Assembly (NCBI RefSeq): GCF_000003815.2
Contig: NC_049989.1
Location: forward strand, 16,342,522 to 16,406,521
Direction of reading: 5' to 3'
Length of the DNA: 64,000 bases
Source of the DNA: Branchiostoma floridae
Lineage: Eukaryota > Chordata > Leptocardii > Amphioxiformes > Branchiostomatidae
Part shown: piece by piece, positions 49,601 to 59,159 of the stretch
How the letters are laid out: each line of letters starts with the position of its first letter
Position numbering within the stretch: the stretch's first letter is position 1
Program-made: the position numbers and the translations under genes
The notes under the pieces: generated by a model
What the model was told of the DNA's origin: nothing
The model's database searches: none
Seen by the model: the letters and a program-made list of their open reading frames with translations, nothing else

Positions 49601-52600
49601 ATTTTTTTTATTGTTTTGTGTACTTTAATTGTTAAGCTTTGACGTGTCTACCCGTTGTTATTTCCAGATTTGCAGAGAAAGCCGTCCTGTTCCACTTCAT
49701 TTTGCTCGTCCTTCTCTGGTTCTTCCGAGACCTCAGCTTTGTGAAGCTGGAGAACGGCAGGGTGGCTGGGTGGACTTACTTCTTCAGGGAAAAGTACGCC
49801 TCAGAAAAATCTTCATAATGAATTAAGTTAACATAAAGTTTATCTAAGTTTGTAAAACACATTAATTAAGAAGAAATTAACCGTTTTCCAATTCCATATC
49901 TATTTTTTTTCGACTGCCTGACTCTGTCTTCATCAGCTGTGTTATCAAATAGCTGTTGACACGGGACGGGGGCCGATATCGACTTTCAATAATCTTTAAC
50001 CCATTGCTGACGTCACACGAACAGAAAGTCACGTGCACAGGGTTATTGGATCAGATATAAAGATGTACATAGATCCGCCAATTGTTTGTAGAAAACATTA
50101 TAGAGAAATACCTCGTGCAAAGAAGAAAGTCGTATCCTAATATCATGAAAACAAAATGTTTTTATTTGTTATTGCCGTGTGTGTAGGGATCTTTCAAAGC
50201 GTTTATTGATTTGTGATGCTGATGCTTGAAATGATATATTCTTGTTGCCGTGTTAGCTTAAGGATCCATGAGTTCTGGGTACGAATCCTCTGATATACCA
50301 CTGATGTTGTGCCCTTGGGAAAGGCACTTTACACGACTTTCCACACTCTGCCGCCCGGGTGTAAAATGGGTACATGGCTTCGGTTGGGGACGTAAAAGAC
50401 ATTGGAAGGAGAGGGATGGGCTCTGCCTTCCAATATTGTACTCGGGACACAACAGATAACGGACCAGTTCCCCTATACGATCTCAAAATCGCCATGGAAC
50501 AACCTTTCTATCGTTTATTCTTGCCGTACATACAGATATGTGACGGACAGCACGCCGGCCGTTATGGTGTCCTTCGCGCTGTTTTTCTTCCCATCCAAGC
50601 TACCGAGGTTCCTGTGTTGCAGAAGACAATCCGGTAGGCGGCGTTCGTGTACTGTAATAATTTTGCTTGCTTGCAAAAAATTCAATTGTCATGCATTTCG
50701 TAATTCTATGAGCATATTGTAAGGAGGCTGTTACACTAAAGTCAGTACTAGTTCAGCACTGACATTTTCTGGGGTTTTATGTTTGTAGGGAAGAAGTTGA
50801 TTTTTCTTTTAAATTTGACCCACCGTTGGTCAGCCTGTATAGAAATTTGAAAAGCAAACGACTTCTTCGACTTCAAAATTTACTAAAACAAGAAAAGATA
50901 TTTGGATAATTTTATTTGTTTTTACCACAGACAAAGCCAGACCCGGTCCCGTACCAGCTTTACTAGACTGGCGGTCAGTGCACGAGAAAATGCCGTGGAA
51001 CGTTCTACTGTTGCTAGGGGGTGGCTTCGCACTTGCGGACGGGGTTGGGGTAAGAGAAATTATCCATTGTAAACTGTCTGTCTTTTATGTCCTTATTTAA
51101 TTTTGATGTGTCGAATAGACAGGAGTTGGTTGGTGGTAGATCGGAGGACAAGTAACCTGTCGTGGGTAGCTTGACACATTCTCTGTCTTTCCTTTGCCAA
51201 CCTGGCTAAATAAAACTAAAATGATTAATAAATTGATTTCATATTGTTCTCTTTTCATTAGGTGTCTGGTTTGTCCACCTGGCTGGCGGAACAGTTCACT
51301 CGGCTGGAGGGGGTGCCAGGTTGGGCCATCTGTGTCCTGGTCTGCGTCTTTATTGCCCTGTTCACGGAGGTGGCGAGTAACACGGCTTCCGCCAGCATCT
51401 TTCTCCCTATCTTAGCAAAAATGGTAAATAGACAACATCGAACGTGCTAAGTCAAAGGTTACACAAATTCAAATTAGAACGCAGGAATGACGTATAACGT
51501 AACATACCCAATTTAGTGAGTGTTAAAATAAGAAAAGGGTCAATTAAGTGTACGCAAGAAAATGTGTGTATTTAGTCTAGATAAAGTAGTAGTAGCGTCA
51601 TTATTCAAAAGGATTCTTAAGACATCTCAAAAGATCCTGAAGAAGGTCGACGGAAGTGCGACTGAAAATTCGAGGTGAGAATAATTCGTGTTGTATGACA
51701 GTTGAAAAACTTCAATATGGATTCTTAAGACACTTAAGATCGCTTATTTAGAGAAGTGAACTTCATCCTTCAGACTCATTCATTGAATGATATTCTTCGA
51801 TCAATATGTGTTCCTTTTATAAGTCTTGCAAATTACTATCTGTTTCTCTTCTTCAGGCCGAAGCACTCTGTGTGAACCCATACTTTCTGATGGTCCCAGC
51901 AGGTATTGCGGCTTCATTCGCCTTCATGTTGCCCGTGGCAACGCCTCCAAACGCCATCGTCTTCGGGTATGGGAAACTGACAGTGCCGGACATGGTGAGA
52001 AGTTTTAGGCCACATCATGTGAATTTTATGTATAACATCAACGAGCTCATTAATTTTCGCCTGATCCTGAATTAGAAAAAAAATTTCACACTGAGTGATG
52101 GTGAACATGACGAGAAAGTACCAAAATCTAAATATGCATCGTATGATATCCTTGATTGTACTTGTAAAAGTGACACTAGTACGAGTGAGGTACATGTAGA
52201 CATGACCATAGTTATGGAAGCGAAACGGTAGTAAAACTGACACCAATGTGTGGATACGCCATGACTGTGGTTGGTAAGTGATACCAGTCTACCACTAGTC
52301 TCACTTTGTGCACCTCTTCAACACAGAAATCAGAGACTTGATTAATTGTTGGCTGCGATGCCATGTTTTGTCGTTTCGATTCTTGTTACAAGATTTATGA
52401 TAAAACATTTTCAGTCAAAAACTGCCCCAAACAACAGTTCTTTTTACAAATTACTTTGGTCTTGACAAATGATTTTGCTCACCATGCTATGAAGACCTAT
52501 TAGTTGAATCATTTTACCAAGTTTTAGCCTTGTAACTTGAATTATTATAGCACTGAAGCGAATATTGTAACTATTTGCAAAGGAAAATGGTTTCATAGCA

Positions 52601-52876
52601 GCCGTTGCTTCTGCTTATATTTTACACCAATCGCCTAGACTATGGTGTCTATTTTAAAATTCCAAGCCATTTTTTGCTTTATTCTACTTCCAGGCAAAGG
52701 CAGGCCTCGCCATGAACATCTCTTGCCTTTTGGTGCTGCTGATCTTCATCAACACCCTGGGTATCCCGGTCTACAATGTCAACTCGTTCCCAGAGTGGGT
52801 ACCAAGCTGGCCGATTTGCAACGCCAGCAACATTACAGTGCCGAACACTACCACAACTGCTATGTTTACGTTCTGA
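34683..52876 (+). CDS. SLC13-family sodium/dicarboxylate-sulfate cotransporter, 15 exons
   Basis: Exons: 34683-34802, 35413-35562, 37358-37473, 38555-38730, 39495-39600, 46173-46212, 46656-46810, 48544-48663, 49139-49216, 49668-49793, 50536-50633, 50931-51049, 51262-51423, 51857-51994, 52694-52876. All have gt...ag borders, phases agree, and they sum to 1887 bp, 628 residues, the family's usual size. Hallmarks are [20 protein letters not shown], two sodium-site SNT motifs (S146-N147-T148 in [11 protein letters not shown] and S507-N508-T509 in [11 protein letters not shown]), [14 protein letters not shown], and [14 protein letters not shown] with sodium- and anion-binding prolines. The product is a multipass plasma-membrane carrier coupling sodium entry to uptake of di- or tricarboxylates or sulfate; the substrate cannot be set from sequence. 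NIT and NTT near the C-terminus are potential glycosylation sites. Introns hold TIR elements and an antisense aldo-keto reductase. Confidence 0.93.
34971..35291. mobile_element. family-C TIR element (AGCTAAGGGCACAACC), copy 1
   Basis: Ends resemble AGCTAAGGGCACAACC and its inverse GGTTGTGCCCTTAGCT. Inside are cacgtatttctgaaaacg, gtacagggcaggcg and acggaggcggtac blocks shared with copies at 46824 and 52970. It lies in SLC13 intron 1. No coding potential is seen. Confidence 0.8.
36054..36083. repeat. perfect 30-bp palindrome in a cluster of palindromes
   Basis: Two 15-bp arms meet at ccc|ggg (ggccagaatataccc and its exact inverse). A second, imperfect palindrome centred on ccccggg lies about 35 bp to the left, and ggcctag blocks recur around both. 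It lies in SLC13 intron 2 and may be a decayed inverted repeat. Confidence 0.85.
36197..36235. repeat. ATC trinucleotide microsatellite
   Basis: About eight ATC units, interrupted by aac, are followed by a pyrimidine-rich cttcttctcc stretch. Confidence 0.8.
36290..36512. mobile_element. family-D TIR element (TCTCACTGCACTTG), copy 1
   Basis: It begins TCTCACTGCACTTG and ends with the inverse CAAGTGCAGTGAGA. The interior has gtcatacttttacgtattac and a GC-rich ccgcagtgccgcaccggtg end. Copies occur in inverted orientation at 37078-37330 and, diverged, at 62757-62975 and about 56098-56265. Confidence 0.75.
36540..37014. mobile_element. family-B TIR element, copy 2
   Basis: The right end gatgtcatccatgaaattta, then tgccgtggcctaa, matches the family-B end at 22244. 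The interior shares gtgacactagtgtggtagac and actagtgtcacttctac blocks. The left end is decayed. It lies between the two inverted family-D copies in SLC13 intron 2. Confidence 0.6.
37078..37330. mobile_element. family-D TIR element, copy 2, next to SLC13 exon 3
   Basis: This is inverted relative to copy 1, with ends near gtgcactctcactgcc and agtgcagtgagtgcac. Its right end lies only about 27 bp before SLC13 exon 3 at 37358, so the branch-point region of that intron is probably element-derived. Confidence 0.7.
37548..37960. repeat. 19-bp minisatellite, about 21 copies
   Basis: The unit is ctgtgtgcattttcatatt, with variants ctctgtac and attttcatttt. All three plus frames stay open ([11 protein letters not shown]-type peptides) because 19 is not divisible by three. 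It lies in SLC13 intron 3. Confidence 0.93.
38555..38730 (+). CDS. SLC13 exon 4: first SNT sodium-binding hairpin
   Basis: The exon enters in phase 2 and leaves in phase 1. It encodes [20 protein letters not shown], the re-entrant hairpin with S146-N147-T148, then a charged loop ([14 protein letters not shown]) that in this family is the long cytoplasmic loop. An ORF reading on past 38730 is intron. Confidence 0.9.
39117..39404. mobile_element. 290-bp TIR element in SLC13 intron 4
   Basis: It starts ggccatgttgatttgactat, then atggatggcatcc, and ends in the inverse ggatgtcatccatat with attctaatcaaaatgaccct-like sequence. The tatggatgacatcc core is shared with family B, suggesting a distant relative. 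Confidence 0.65.
40679..40714. repeat. 15-bp-stem hairpin beside a G-run
   Basis: The arms gccccgtttcgtgcc and ggcacggaacggggc (one mismatch) are separated by 6 nt. A run of about a dozen G follows near 40726. It lies in SLC13 intron 5. Function is unknown. Confidence 0.7.
42366..45392 (-). CDS. aldo-keto reductase, five C-terminal exons, nested antisense in SLC13 intron 5
   Basis: Minus-strand exons: 45392-45326, 44381-44284, 44146-43971, 43582-43443, 42467-42366 (stop TAG 42368-42366). They read [87 protein letters not shown] and a C-terminus PTYPYRLL. These are the late strands, NAD(P)-binding loop and C-terminus of aldo/keto reductases, cytosolic NADPH-dependent carbonyl reductases. The last four exons join in matching phase. 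Between the first two, phase 2 meets phase 0 and about five residues are missing, so a microexon or a lesion must be assumed. Exons for the first half of the barrel, with the Asp-Tyr-Lys-His catalytic residues, were not found. Probably a partial gene or pseudogene copy that kept its introns. Confidence 0.75.
42623..42842. mobile_element. family-A short TIR element, copy 3
   Basis: Left taacgctgcttcacctttat, right ggataaaggtgaactggcgt then taa. It lies in the last intron of the aldo-keto reductase. Confidence 0.75.
43020..43405. repeat. segment with repeated tcctacgcccg blocks
   Basis: catcctcctacgcccggtcc, then aacggct, occurs twice (near 43027 and 43248), and an inverted gcgtaggagaatg occurs near 43393. 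Inside are cttgggctttcttgggctt and an A/T box (catataaggg). It may be a decayed TIR element. Lies antisense within the aldo-keto reductase intron. Confidence 0.4.
43605..43825. mobile_element. family-A short TIR element, copy 4
   Basis: Left ttagttcacctttatccgt, right ggttaactagcgtta. It starts only about 22 bp from the aldo-keto reductase exon at 43443-43582, on its acceptor side. Confidence 0.75.
44780..45060. repeat. GTCTTGAGAC-rich palindromic repeat
   Basis: Multiple gtcttgagac, gagacgtcttgg and cgtcttggcac words occur in both orientations. The sequences tctttacac and gtgtaaag near the two sides suggest a TIR element. It lies between the first two aldo-keto reductase exons and may have displaced a microexon. 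Confidence 0.45.
45500..45950. other. no gene seen, repeat-like intron DNA
   Basis: This stretch has a ctgtctgtctgtctgtgtgt microsatellite-like run and two similar passages (cataactcgagaagcctta and aataactcgaaaacgtgttg, each followed by gatttttggta-like sequence) about 275 bp apart. I looked here for upstream aldo-keto reductase exons and found none. Confidence 0.4.
46393..46577. repeat. ATTCT pentanucleotide microsatellite
   Basis: Long runs of (attct)n are interrupted by ttccattcc and aaatctattct, in SLC13 intron 6 about 80 bp before exon 7. Confidence 0.95.
46824..47131. mobile_element. family-C TIR element, copy 2
   Basis: AGCTAAGAGCACAACC at the left and GGTTGTGCCCTTAGCT at the right. 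It starts 14 bp after the end of SLC13 exon 7 (46810), just inside the donor. Confidence 0.85.
47261..47490. mobile_element. family-A short TIR element, copy 5
   Basis: Left taacgaaagttcacctttat, right gataaatgtgaactagcgtta. The interior has tggacagtggtttgaaagtg and the inverse aaaccaccgtccgt. It lies in SLC13 intron 7. Confidence 0.8.
47659..48188. mobile_element. 530-bp TIR element (GGACAGTTCGGCACATG ends)
   Basis: The left end GGACAGTTCGGCACATGGAC is matched by its inverse GTCCATGTGCCGAACTGTCC at the right. The repeated words ggacatttcgg and ggccgaaatgtcc continue inward. There is no coding capacity. It lies in SLC13 intron 7. Confidence 0.8.
48288..48425 (-). repeat. SINE copy, minus orientation
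   Basis: Inverse of the 50.25-kb SINE: gtgtaaagttcctatcccaa, then ggtcacaacatcgg and ttcgaatcccgaac, a B-box-like end. It lies in SLC13 intron 7 shortly before exon 8. Confidence 0.6.
48948..49027. repeat. small hairpin repeat in SLC13 intron 8
   Basis: gaccaactcaagtctttctc and aaagacttggcgttggtc are imperfect inverse arms about 35 bp apart, with further ttgtcaaaaa and tcaaaaaaattg pairing outside. Confidence 0.5.
50252..50480 (+). repeat. SINE with deuterostome-type core
   Basis: A tRNA-like half (agttctgggtacgaatcctc as B box) is followed by gttgtgcccttgggaaaggc, actttacacgactttcc, gggtgtaaaatgggtacatg and gcttcggttgggg. The core resembles SINE cores widespread in deuterostome genomes (from memory, not a search). 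It lies in SLC13 intron 10. Confidence 0.65.
51262..51423 (+). CDS. SLC13 exon 13: second SNT sodium-binding hairpin
   Basis: This phase-0 exon encodes [10 protein letters not shown], a membrane helix and [19 protein letters not shown] with S507-N508-T509. It pairs by internal pseudo-symmetry with exon 4, as expected for the inverted-repeat fold of these transporters. Confidence 0.9.
52005..52420. mobile_element. family-B TIR element, copy 3
   Basis: It begins TTAGGCCACATCATGTGAAT, the inverse of the family-B right end, and includes gtgacactagt and accagtctaccactagt. Its start is 10 bp after SLC13 exon 14 (51994), directly inside the donor. The right limit is approximate. Confidence 0.6.
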
Positions 52877-52969
52877 GCTTAGGATATTGAAGTTTTCTTT
52901 TACACAATCATTTTTGTCCTACTTGCTTATGTTTCGATGTCTGTCAGACATCTTCCTCAGGGCCTCTAA

Positions 52970-53307
52970 AGCTAAGGGCACAACCCGCCGTACGTGCAAA
53001 TACATGCTGTCTAGGTGCCAAAACGTGGGCAATCTTTTGGGATCCGTAAGTGGTAAGTACCGCCTCCGTACGAACTCGGAGGGAATCCGACGGATTTTGG
53101 AGCACGCAAACACGCCGTAGAACTTTACGTGCAGGCAAATCTTTGTGTGCCATCAGGCTGCGGATTCACCCCCGGGGCCCCATACGTGCCAGTACAGGCG
53201 ACGCGCCTGCCCTGTACAGCCTGAACATTTTCAGAAATACGTGGCGGACGTGGCCTCCCGAAAAAACGTACGGACAAATTGCACGATGGCGGGTTGTGCA
53301 CTTAGCT
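52970..53307. mobile_element. family-C TIR element, copy 3
   Basis: AGCTAAGGGCACAACC at the left, GGTTGTGCACTTAGCT at the right, inverted relative to the other copies in its interior. It starts 94 bp after the SLC13 stop codon, so the transcript's 3'UTR probably contains it. A later AATAAA (about 53764) would place the poly(A) site beyond it. Confidence 0.8.
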
Positions 53308-54119
53308 TAACTGGAGTGCTGCTTCTCACTGTTATATGTAGATGATAAATTGTAGGTGCTTTTGCGGTGATATGCATTGAAATGTCAGCAGGTGAGACTT
53401 CACTGATTGTGTAAAAGAAAACTCCAATATTCTATTTTCTACCAAACTGATGAAATCATTTTCGGTACATTCTGAGCTATCTGGTCAAATTCGTCATCTT
53501 TATCGCATAAAATACTGCCCTTTATGACGCAAAAGACCCAGGTGTCTTCCAGTAGTTCGTTTCGTTTTGATACATGCCTGAGGTTTCCAAGTGTAGAGGT
53601 AACATCTTATGATCTTTAAGGCGAACAGATCAACGGTTTTAAATATGCCACGTGTTCAGTGTACTTGAGTCATTCCAAGTTTGTAACGACATACTTTATC
53701 GTTCGTATAAAGGAAGTTTTTGCCTTTTTCAATGTAACGCAAGTCAGTTTATGAATACGTGATGAATAAAATGGACCTCGGAAAGTTGAATTTGATGTTT
53801 CATTTTGTACAGATCAACAAACGTCACTATTTCACGAACAGCGAATCTGTGAACTATGTACAATGAAATGAATAATCAAAACACACATATATACAGAAAG
53901 AGAGATATGGGGGGGGGGGAGATTTTGCCCGACTTTCTTACGATGGAATGCGATTTGAAAGCAACTCTGTTTCGTCAGGTAACGTAACACTTAGTCAACA
54001 GACAGCTCTTTTCTTAGTTAATCATATGTAACATTCTGTACATCTAATGATATGTCTATGGCCAGCTATGCCCACCTCTTTAGGGTTCTAGTTCAACATT
54101 TAGGCCACAGCAAGTAAAG

Positions 54120-56040
54120 ATTTTTTTTCTTCTGCAGGGATGGTCAACGTGACGGTTAAGTACCAAAATGAGCAAATATGTTGTGTTGTAGCCTAATAAT
54201 TGTATTTGTAGAAGTGACACTTGCGAGGTACCCAGGACTGTATACGTAGTTGTAGAAATAAAACTTCTTGGATAGTTGTGGAAAAACTAAACTTTACTTA
54301 ACCAACACTAAGATTAATTGGGACTTACCCCAAATTTTCAGCCGACTCCGTCAGCCTTGTTCACGGAATGGACCCGTCTGCTGTAACTTCCGGACGTGAC
54401 GTCAGGGACAAACGACTGCAGCAGAGGGTCGTAGATGCCAGATAACCTGTGTCGCCCCCCGTCTCTGTTTAGTGATGGACGGTGGGCACGAATGTACACA
54501 GCCTCCTTTATTCCTCTTGCAAAGAACTCCGGCTCTGAGTCAAGGATTTTGACTTTTTCAAGAGAAACTGAGTGTCCTGGCGACTCAATGTGTATATGTT
54601 TGGACACTTCCGAGCCCACAGAACTTGGTCGCTGGTGTTCCAGGAATCTCGTTTTTAATGCGCGCTCTGTTTCTCCGATATACGATTCCTTGCACTGACC
54701 TTTGTTTGTATTACCTTGGCAACGTATATGGTAGACTACTCCACATTTGCTCTCCCTAGGTGTTTTGTCTTTCGGTGATACAAGTACATTTCTTAGAGTC
54801 TGGGTCGGTTTGAAGCAGGTCTTTATTCCATATTTCCCGAAGGTCCTACGTAGTGCTTCAGAAATACCCTTAGAATACGGCAAGACCACTAACCCCTTGT
54901 TAGGTTTGGAAGAGGTGGTTTTCGTAGTTTGTACTGACTGGGGTGGCTTAGGTGTAGTGGCCTTTTTGATGGCCCAATCGGGGTAACCACACCGTTTTAG
55001 AGACTGGATCACGTGATCCTTCTCCTCCTCTTTGTCCTGAGGATCAGTGATAATGGTCTCTGCCCGATGGAACAGGGTGCGAATGACCCCTAGTTTGTGG
55101 TCTAGCGGATGGTTGGAAGAAAAGTTCAAGTACTGATCAGTGTGGGTTTTCTTTCTGTAAATTCTGATCTGCAGCGAGCCGTCCTCTTTTATAACTGTAA
55201 GAGTGTCCAAAAAAGGTAAGGAGTTGTTCTGCTGTTGTTCAAAAGTGAACTTGATGTCCGGATCTAGGCTGTTCAAATGGTCAGTGAATTCCTCAGCGTA
55301 CGCTTTCTTAAGTTTAGTATGAGTGTCATCCACATATCTGTACCACCATAATGGTGCGTGGGGGGCAGTGCTAAGAGCAACTTGTTCAAGGTGTTCTAGG
55401 TAAAGATTGCACACTATAGGGGACACTGGGGACCCCATAGCGGCCCCATGGATTTGCTGGTAGTAAATCCCATCATGAACAAAGTAGGTGCACTTTAAAC
55501 AAGTGTTCAATAAATCAACAATCTGGGCGGGCTTTAGTTTGGTGCGTTCTGACAAGCTTTTATCTTCTTCTAGTCTTTCTAAAATTACCTTACAAGCTTT
55601 GTCAACAGGGACGGATGTAAACAGGGCTGTTACGTCATAGGAACGCAATTCCTCGTCTTTTTCTACTCTCTGATCTTTTATGAGTTCGACGAAGTGTTGT
55701 GAGTTCTTTCATGCTAAGATTCTTGGATAGTTGTAAAAGTCACACCAATATGGAAGTCATGAGTGTGGTTACCAACTTTGCTGGTGATGCTAGTCTACCA
55801 CACTAGTGTCACTTTTACCACACCAGTACATGACTTGAATACAGGAATGAATGCCTTGTTGACTCTGATACCATGTTTTGTCCTTTAAATTCTTGTTACA
55901 ACATTCATCACAACTTAGTGGTGCCTATTTTTTAAAATGTAGCCATCTTGTTTTTTTTAACCATCTTGTTTTTTTCGCCCTATTGCACTATTTTTGCAGT
56001 CTGCAGAGGATGTCATCCATAATTTTTATTTGCTGTGGCC
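54120..56040. mobile_element. family-B TIR element, copy 4, split by Penelope
   Basis: The right end ggatgtcatccataattttt, then gctgtggcc and TTA (56041-56043), matches family B. The interior blocks gtgacacttgcgaggtaccc and accacactagtgtcactttt occur on either side of the Penelope-like insertion. The left end is approximate. Confidence 0.65.
54280..55719 (-). mobile_element. Penelope-like element, 5'-truncated, RT plus GIY-YIG
   Basis: It is flanked by the 15-bp duplication TTCTTGGATAGTTGT (54265-54279 and 55720-55734). The minus frame is open from the truncation (about 55710) to a stop at 54338, about 455 codons. It shows RT motif A (SYDVTALFTSVPVDKA), motif B (GAAMGSPVSPIVCNLYLE), motif C (YRYVDD), FLDTLTV, a Lys-rich linker, and a GIY-YIG-like nuclease (CGVVYHIRC ... 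YIGETERALKTRFLEH). These are features of endonuclease-bearing Penelope-like elements. The first RT motifs and the 5' end are absent, so it cannot move by itself. Both catalytic motifs that remain are intact. Confidence 0.9.
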
Positions 56041-56044
56041 TTAT

Positions 56045-56095
56045 ATTGCAGTTTGAAACCACCATCCACCGACTTAATATCCCTAGATACTCCGT
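56045..56095. repeat. family-A element fragment
   Basis: gcagtttgaaaccaccatcc, then accgacttaatatccct, matches the inner part of family-A elements. The terminal repeats are missing. Confidence 0.5.
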
Positions 56096-56273
56096 TGGCG
56101 TCGTCGCCGCGGTCGAGTGATTTGACAGAATGCTCAACGAATATCTTCGATAAAAATATTTTTACGCTTTGTGTATCTGTCTGATTTAGTCATACTTGTA
56201 CGTTTTGCACGATATTGCCATTATGAAGTCAAGCTTACACAAATTCAATTTAGAACGCAGTGACGCCGCCAAC

Positions 56274-58936
56274 TAGGGGTGGGTACGGTTTTTCTCATTG
56301 GACCGGTTCAGAAAAACCGGACCTGAAAAAAATGGGTGGACCGGATGTTGGACCGATTGGAAAATGAACAGATTAAATGATCAGGCTTTCACACGTTTGG
56401 GGGCTTACCGGTCAAAGAAAACAACAAGAGCGAAGTAGAGTACAGTTTATAGTCATTTCTACCAAGTTTCACAGTCAATCGTACACAGGCAGTTAGCATT
56501 GTAGGATTTTAAAACGCCAGTTGGAGTCGAATACTCCACAAAACAGATTTCTTTGTGGCGAAATGGACCATTGTTTTGAGTATCGTCCATTCACAAGTTT
56601 TCACAAACTGAATCAGGTTCAGGTTCAGCTGCGGACCTCACTACACGAAAAAGCGAATATCTGGGTCGAATACTCCTGCATATAAACCCAGATATTCAAA
56701 ATATGTGGCCGATAACGGGTATATGCCGTCCGCACACTTAGTATAGACGGACCTGCATATGACCCGGAGATTCACAACTATTAGTGTGCGGGACATATGG
56801 AGGCCGATAATGCCTGCATATGTGCCTGGCCATCCCGGTGCATGTCCCGCCCATGTCCGCTCATCCGACCCAAATTTCCTGCATATGCCTGCCTATTCGG
56901 GACATGCACCCTTGTTAGCACCTAATTATCACCTAATTATCTCACCCAGGCCTCGACTAGAGCACCCTTTGTCATTGAAAGCAGCTTTGTTTTACTACCC
57001 TGCCCTACCTAGGATCCCCCCTCCCTGTAGTGTGTTTATTTTGCTTTTATTCTTTCTGAATGGTGAATGAATTTTCTTTATTTTTTCAAAGTATTTCTGG
57101 ACAGTAGACTGTCCTGACGATTTCCTCCATATATTATGTGCTAGGAATGATGCTCCTTTTACGTCTTGTGAAGTTCTGCATTCCCGCTATCATACATTCT
57201 GTTGTCCACCCGTCTTCTGCACAGACTTTTGTTAGTCAGGAGCACAGCTGCGGTAACCATTGATCCATCGCGACACGGGTGGGCAGCCTCCACTGTCCAC
57301 GGGGCCGAAGCAGAAATCACCCGAGTCAACCACGGCCTCCGGCAGCAACTTTTAAGCCAGCCCTACATGGCGACGTGTGACGTAGTCTCAAACCGTCCGC
57401 AAAATCACAACCGGGCATGTCAGTCGTACCCCACCGTACTCTACAGCGCCTGCCCGCGCGTAAGGCTGGATACTAGCTATAAAATTACAGTTGTTTAAAA
57501 CTCCAAGCGGAATCCAATCCTTCCAGCGTAGGCAGTTCAAATTCCACGCGGCAAGATGTTGTTTAGTCTCGAGGTCGTATCATTCTAAATCCCTCAGTGT
57601 TCACTGACGTTGTCTGCTGTGCATGCAGATATCCAGCTATCGGGATCCGTTGCGTAAAAGCGCAACCTCACAGAAAGAAGTCTAGCTCTGAAATGCCAAC
57701 TGTAAAATTTGAAAATGTTGACATGTGTGTTGATTGGTCCTTATTTTCAAACACCTACATGCTGTGCGAAATACAATTGGCTAGTTCTGATGAGTATTTG
57801 CATACAGACACAATAGGTCGGGAGGTCCACTGTAGCTAAATTCAGCTTTTGTCACCTGGCCAGTTCACAGTCAAACAATACCCACAAGGAACTAGGTGAA
57901 AATGTGTTACTGTAATTGTTAATGATTTCATACATCAGTCTGGTAACAAACATATTGTTGTTGCAACAAGCATTATCCACAAGGATAAAAACGAATGAAG
58001 GCTTCCAATGCGAGCGTGGGTATATCATATACGCCATGTTTTCTTTTGTTTCAAAAGCACAACATTGGTCTTTAGACTGAAGCGGCCGTTTCATTGATAA
58101 GCTTTGATAGGGCGTAAAATGACTACCCCACCATAGAATGGTGGAGAATGTTATCATCAAACGTGTTAGATTTTACTTAGAATGTCCATTTCGTGTAGTT
58201 CAATCTAGGCAACAAACTGCCGCAGCAAAAAAAAACAAAAAAACGAATATTAAAATTGAGCGTGGGTAAGCCATGTTTTCTTTTGTGTCAAAAGTTTTTA
58301 AAAAAGTAAAATTAGTTGATTAGCTAAATACGTAAAACCGAAGCTTAAGAATATAATAATACCAAACGCTGGTATACGATGCCCTCAAAGTTATTTTTAG
58401 TGTTCGTTCTAGATAACAATTCATTGGAAAACGATGACACGCGCCATTCGTGCGTAGGCCTTTCTTTGTTCTTGTAAAACAATGCATTCGTTTATATCAG
58501 GCGTTTGTGAGTTTTGTTGACTGAAAATGCCAGACAAGTCAATAAACATCCGCTTGGAGAGTACTTTTATGTAAAGCGGATGTCCTTTACCAATCTTACT
58601 CAAACCTATTCTTATGACAAAGCATCATTACGTCTATCAATTCACACACAAGATGGTCTCTTGTTTGGCATTACTCAAGACACGAGACGTGAGCAGGGGC
58701 CGCATATCCCCATACATGTCTAATTACCGGATGTGCAGGCATAAGCGGTAATATGCAGGACCCACGCTTGTCATAACAGGATATGACTGCACATGCCCCG
58801 GATACACCAGGTTTCACGGGACATATGCAACCCCAAAAACGACCGGATATTCAAGTTTTCGTGTAGTGCCTGGACCTGATCCTCTGGACCTGAACCGGAC
58901 CTGGACCTGAATTTTCTGTACCAGTACCCACCCCTA
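56274..58936. mobile_element. hAT-type element with perfect 8-bp duplication, split by a CACTA element
   Basis: Ends are TAGGGGTGGGTACGG and the inverse TACCCACCCCTA, flanked by CCGCCAAC at 56266-56273 and 58937-58944. The body is 56274-56638 plus 58872-58936 and is colinear with the elements at 16932 and 21413. Confidence 0.9.
56639..58868. mobile_element. 2.2-kb CACTA-ended element
   Basis: It begins CACTACACGAAAA and ends with the exact inverse TTTTCGTGTAGTG. CCT duplicates flank it (56636-56638 and 58869-58871). CACTA ends with a 3-bp duplication are the signature of the CACTA/EnSpm superfamily. Subterminal regions are rich in catatgc, ggacatatg, gacatgc and ggatatt words in both orientations, as is usual there. 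No transposase is seen, and internal ORFs are short and motif-free, so it is non-autonomous. Confidence 0.85.
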
Positions 58937-59159
58937 CCGCCAACGTACGGCAGTCTAGTGAGATAACCATAACTTGACAAGCATTCTAAAACATTGCTGA
59001 TTTATTATTTCTCGCTGATTTCCTAACATGAACCCAATTGAAGTTTGTCCAAAGATATACAACATTCATGGATGCGATTCATCTCGAAAGTATACTACCA
59101 ATACGACACACGTTATCATATTTTACATGTACTGTTATCATGTCCCACTCATGAGCAGC

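Noticed and set aside
56759-57839. ORFs of 80-103 codons inside the CACTA element
   Set aside because: Checked for a transposase; no DDE-type or zinc-finger motif is visible and they overlap subterminal repeats.
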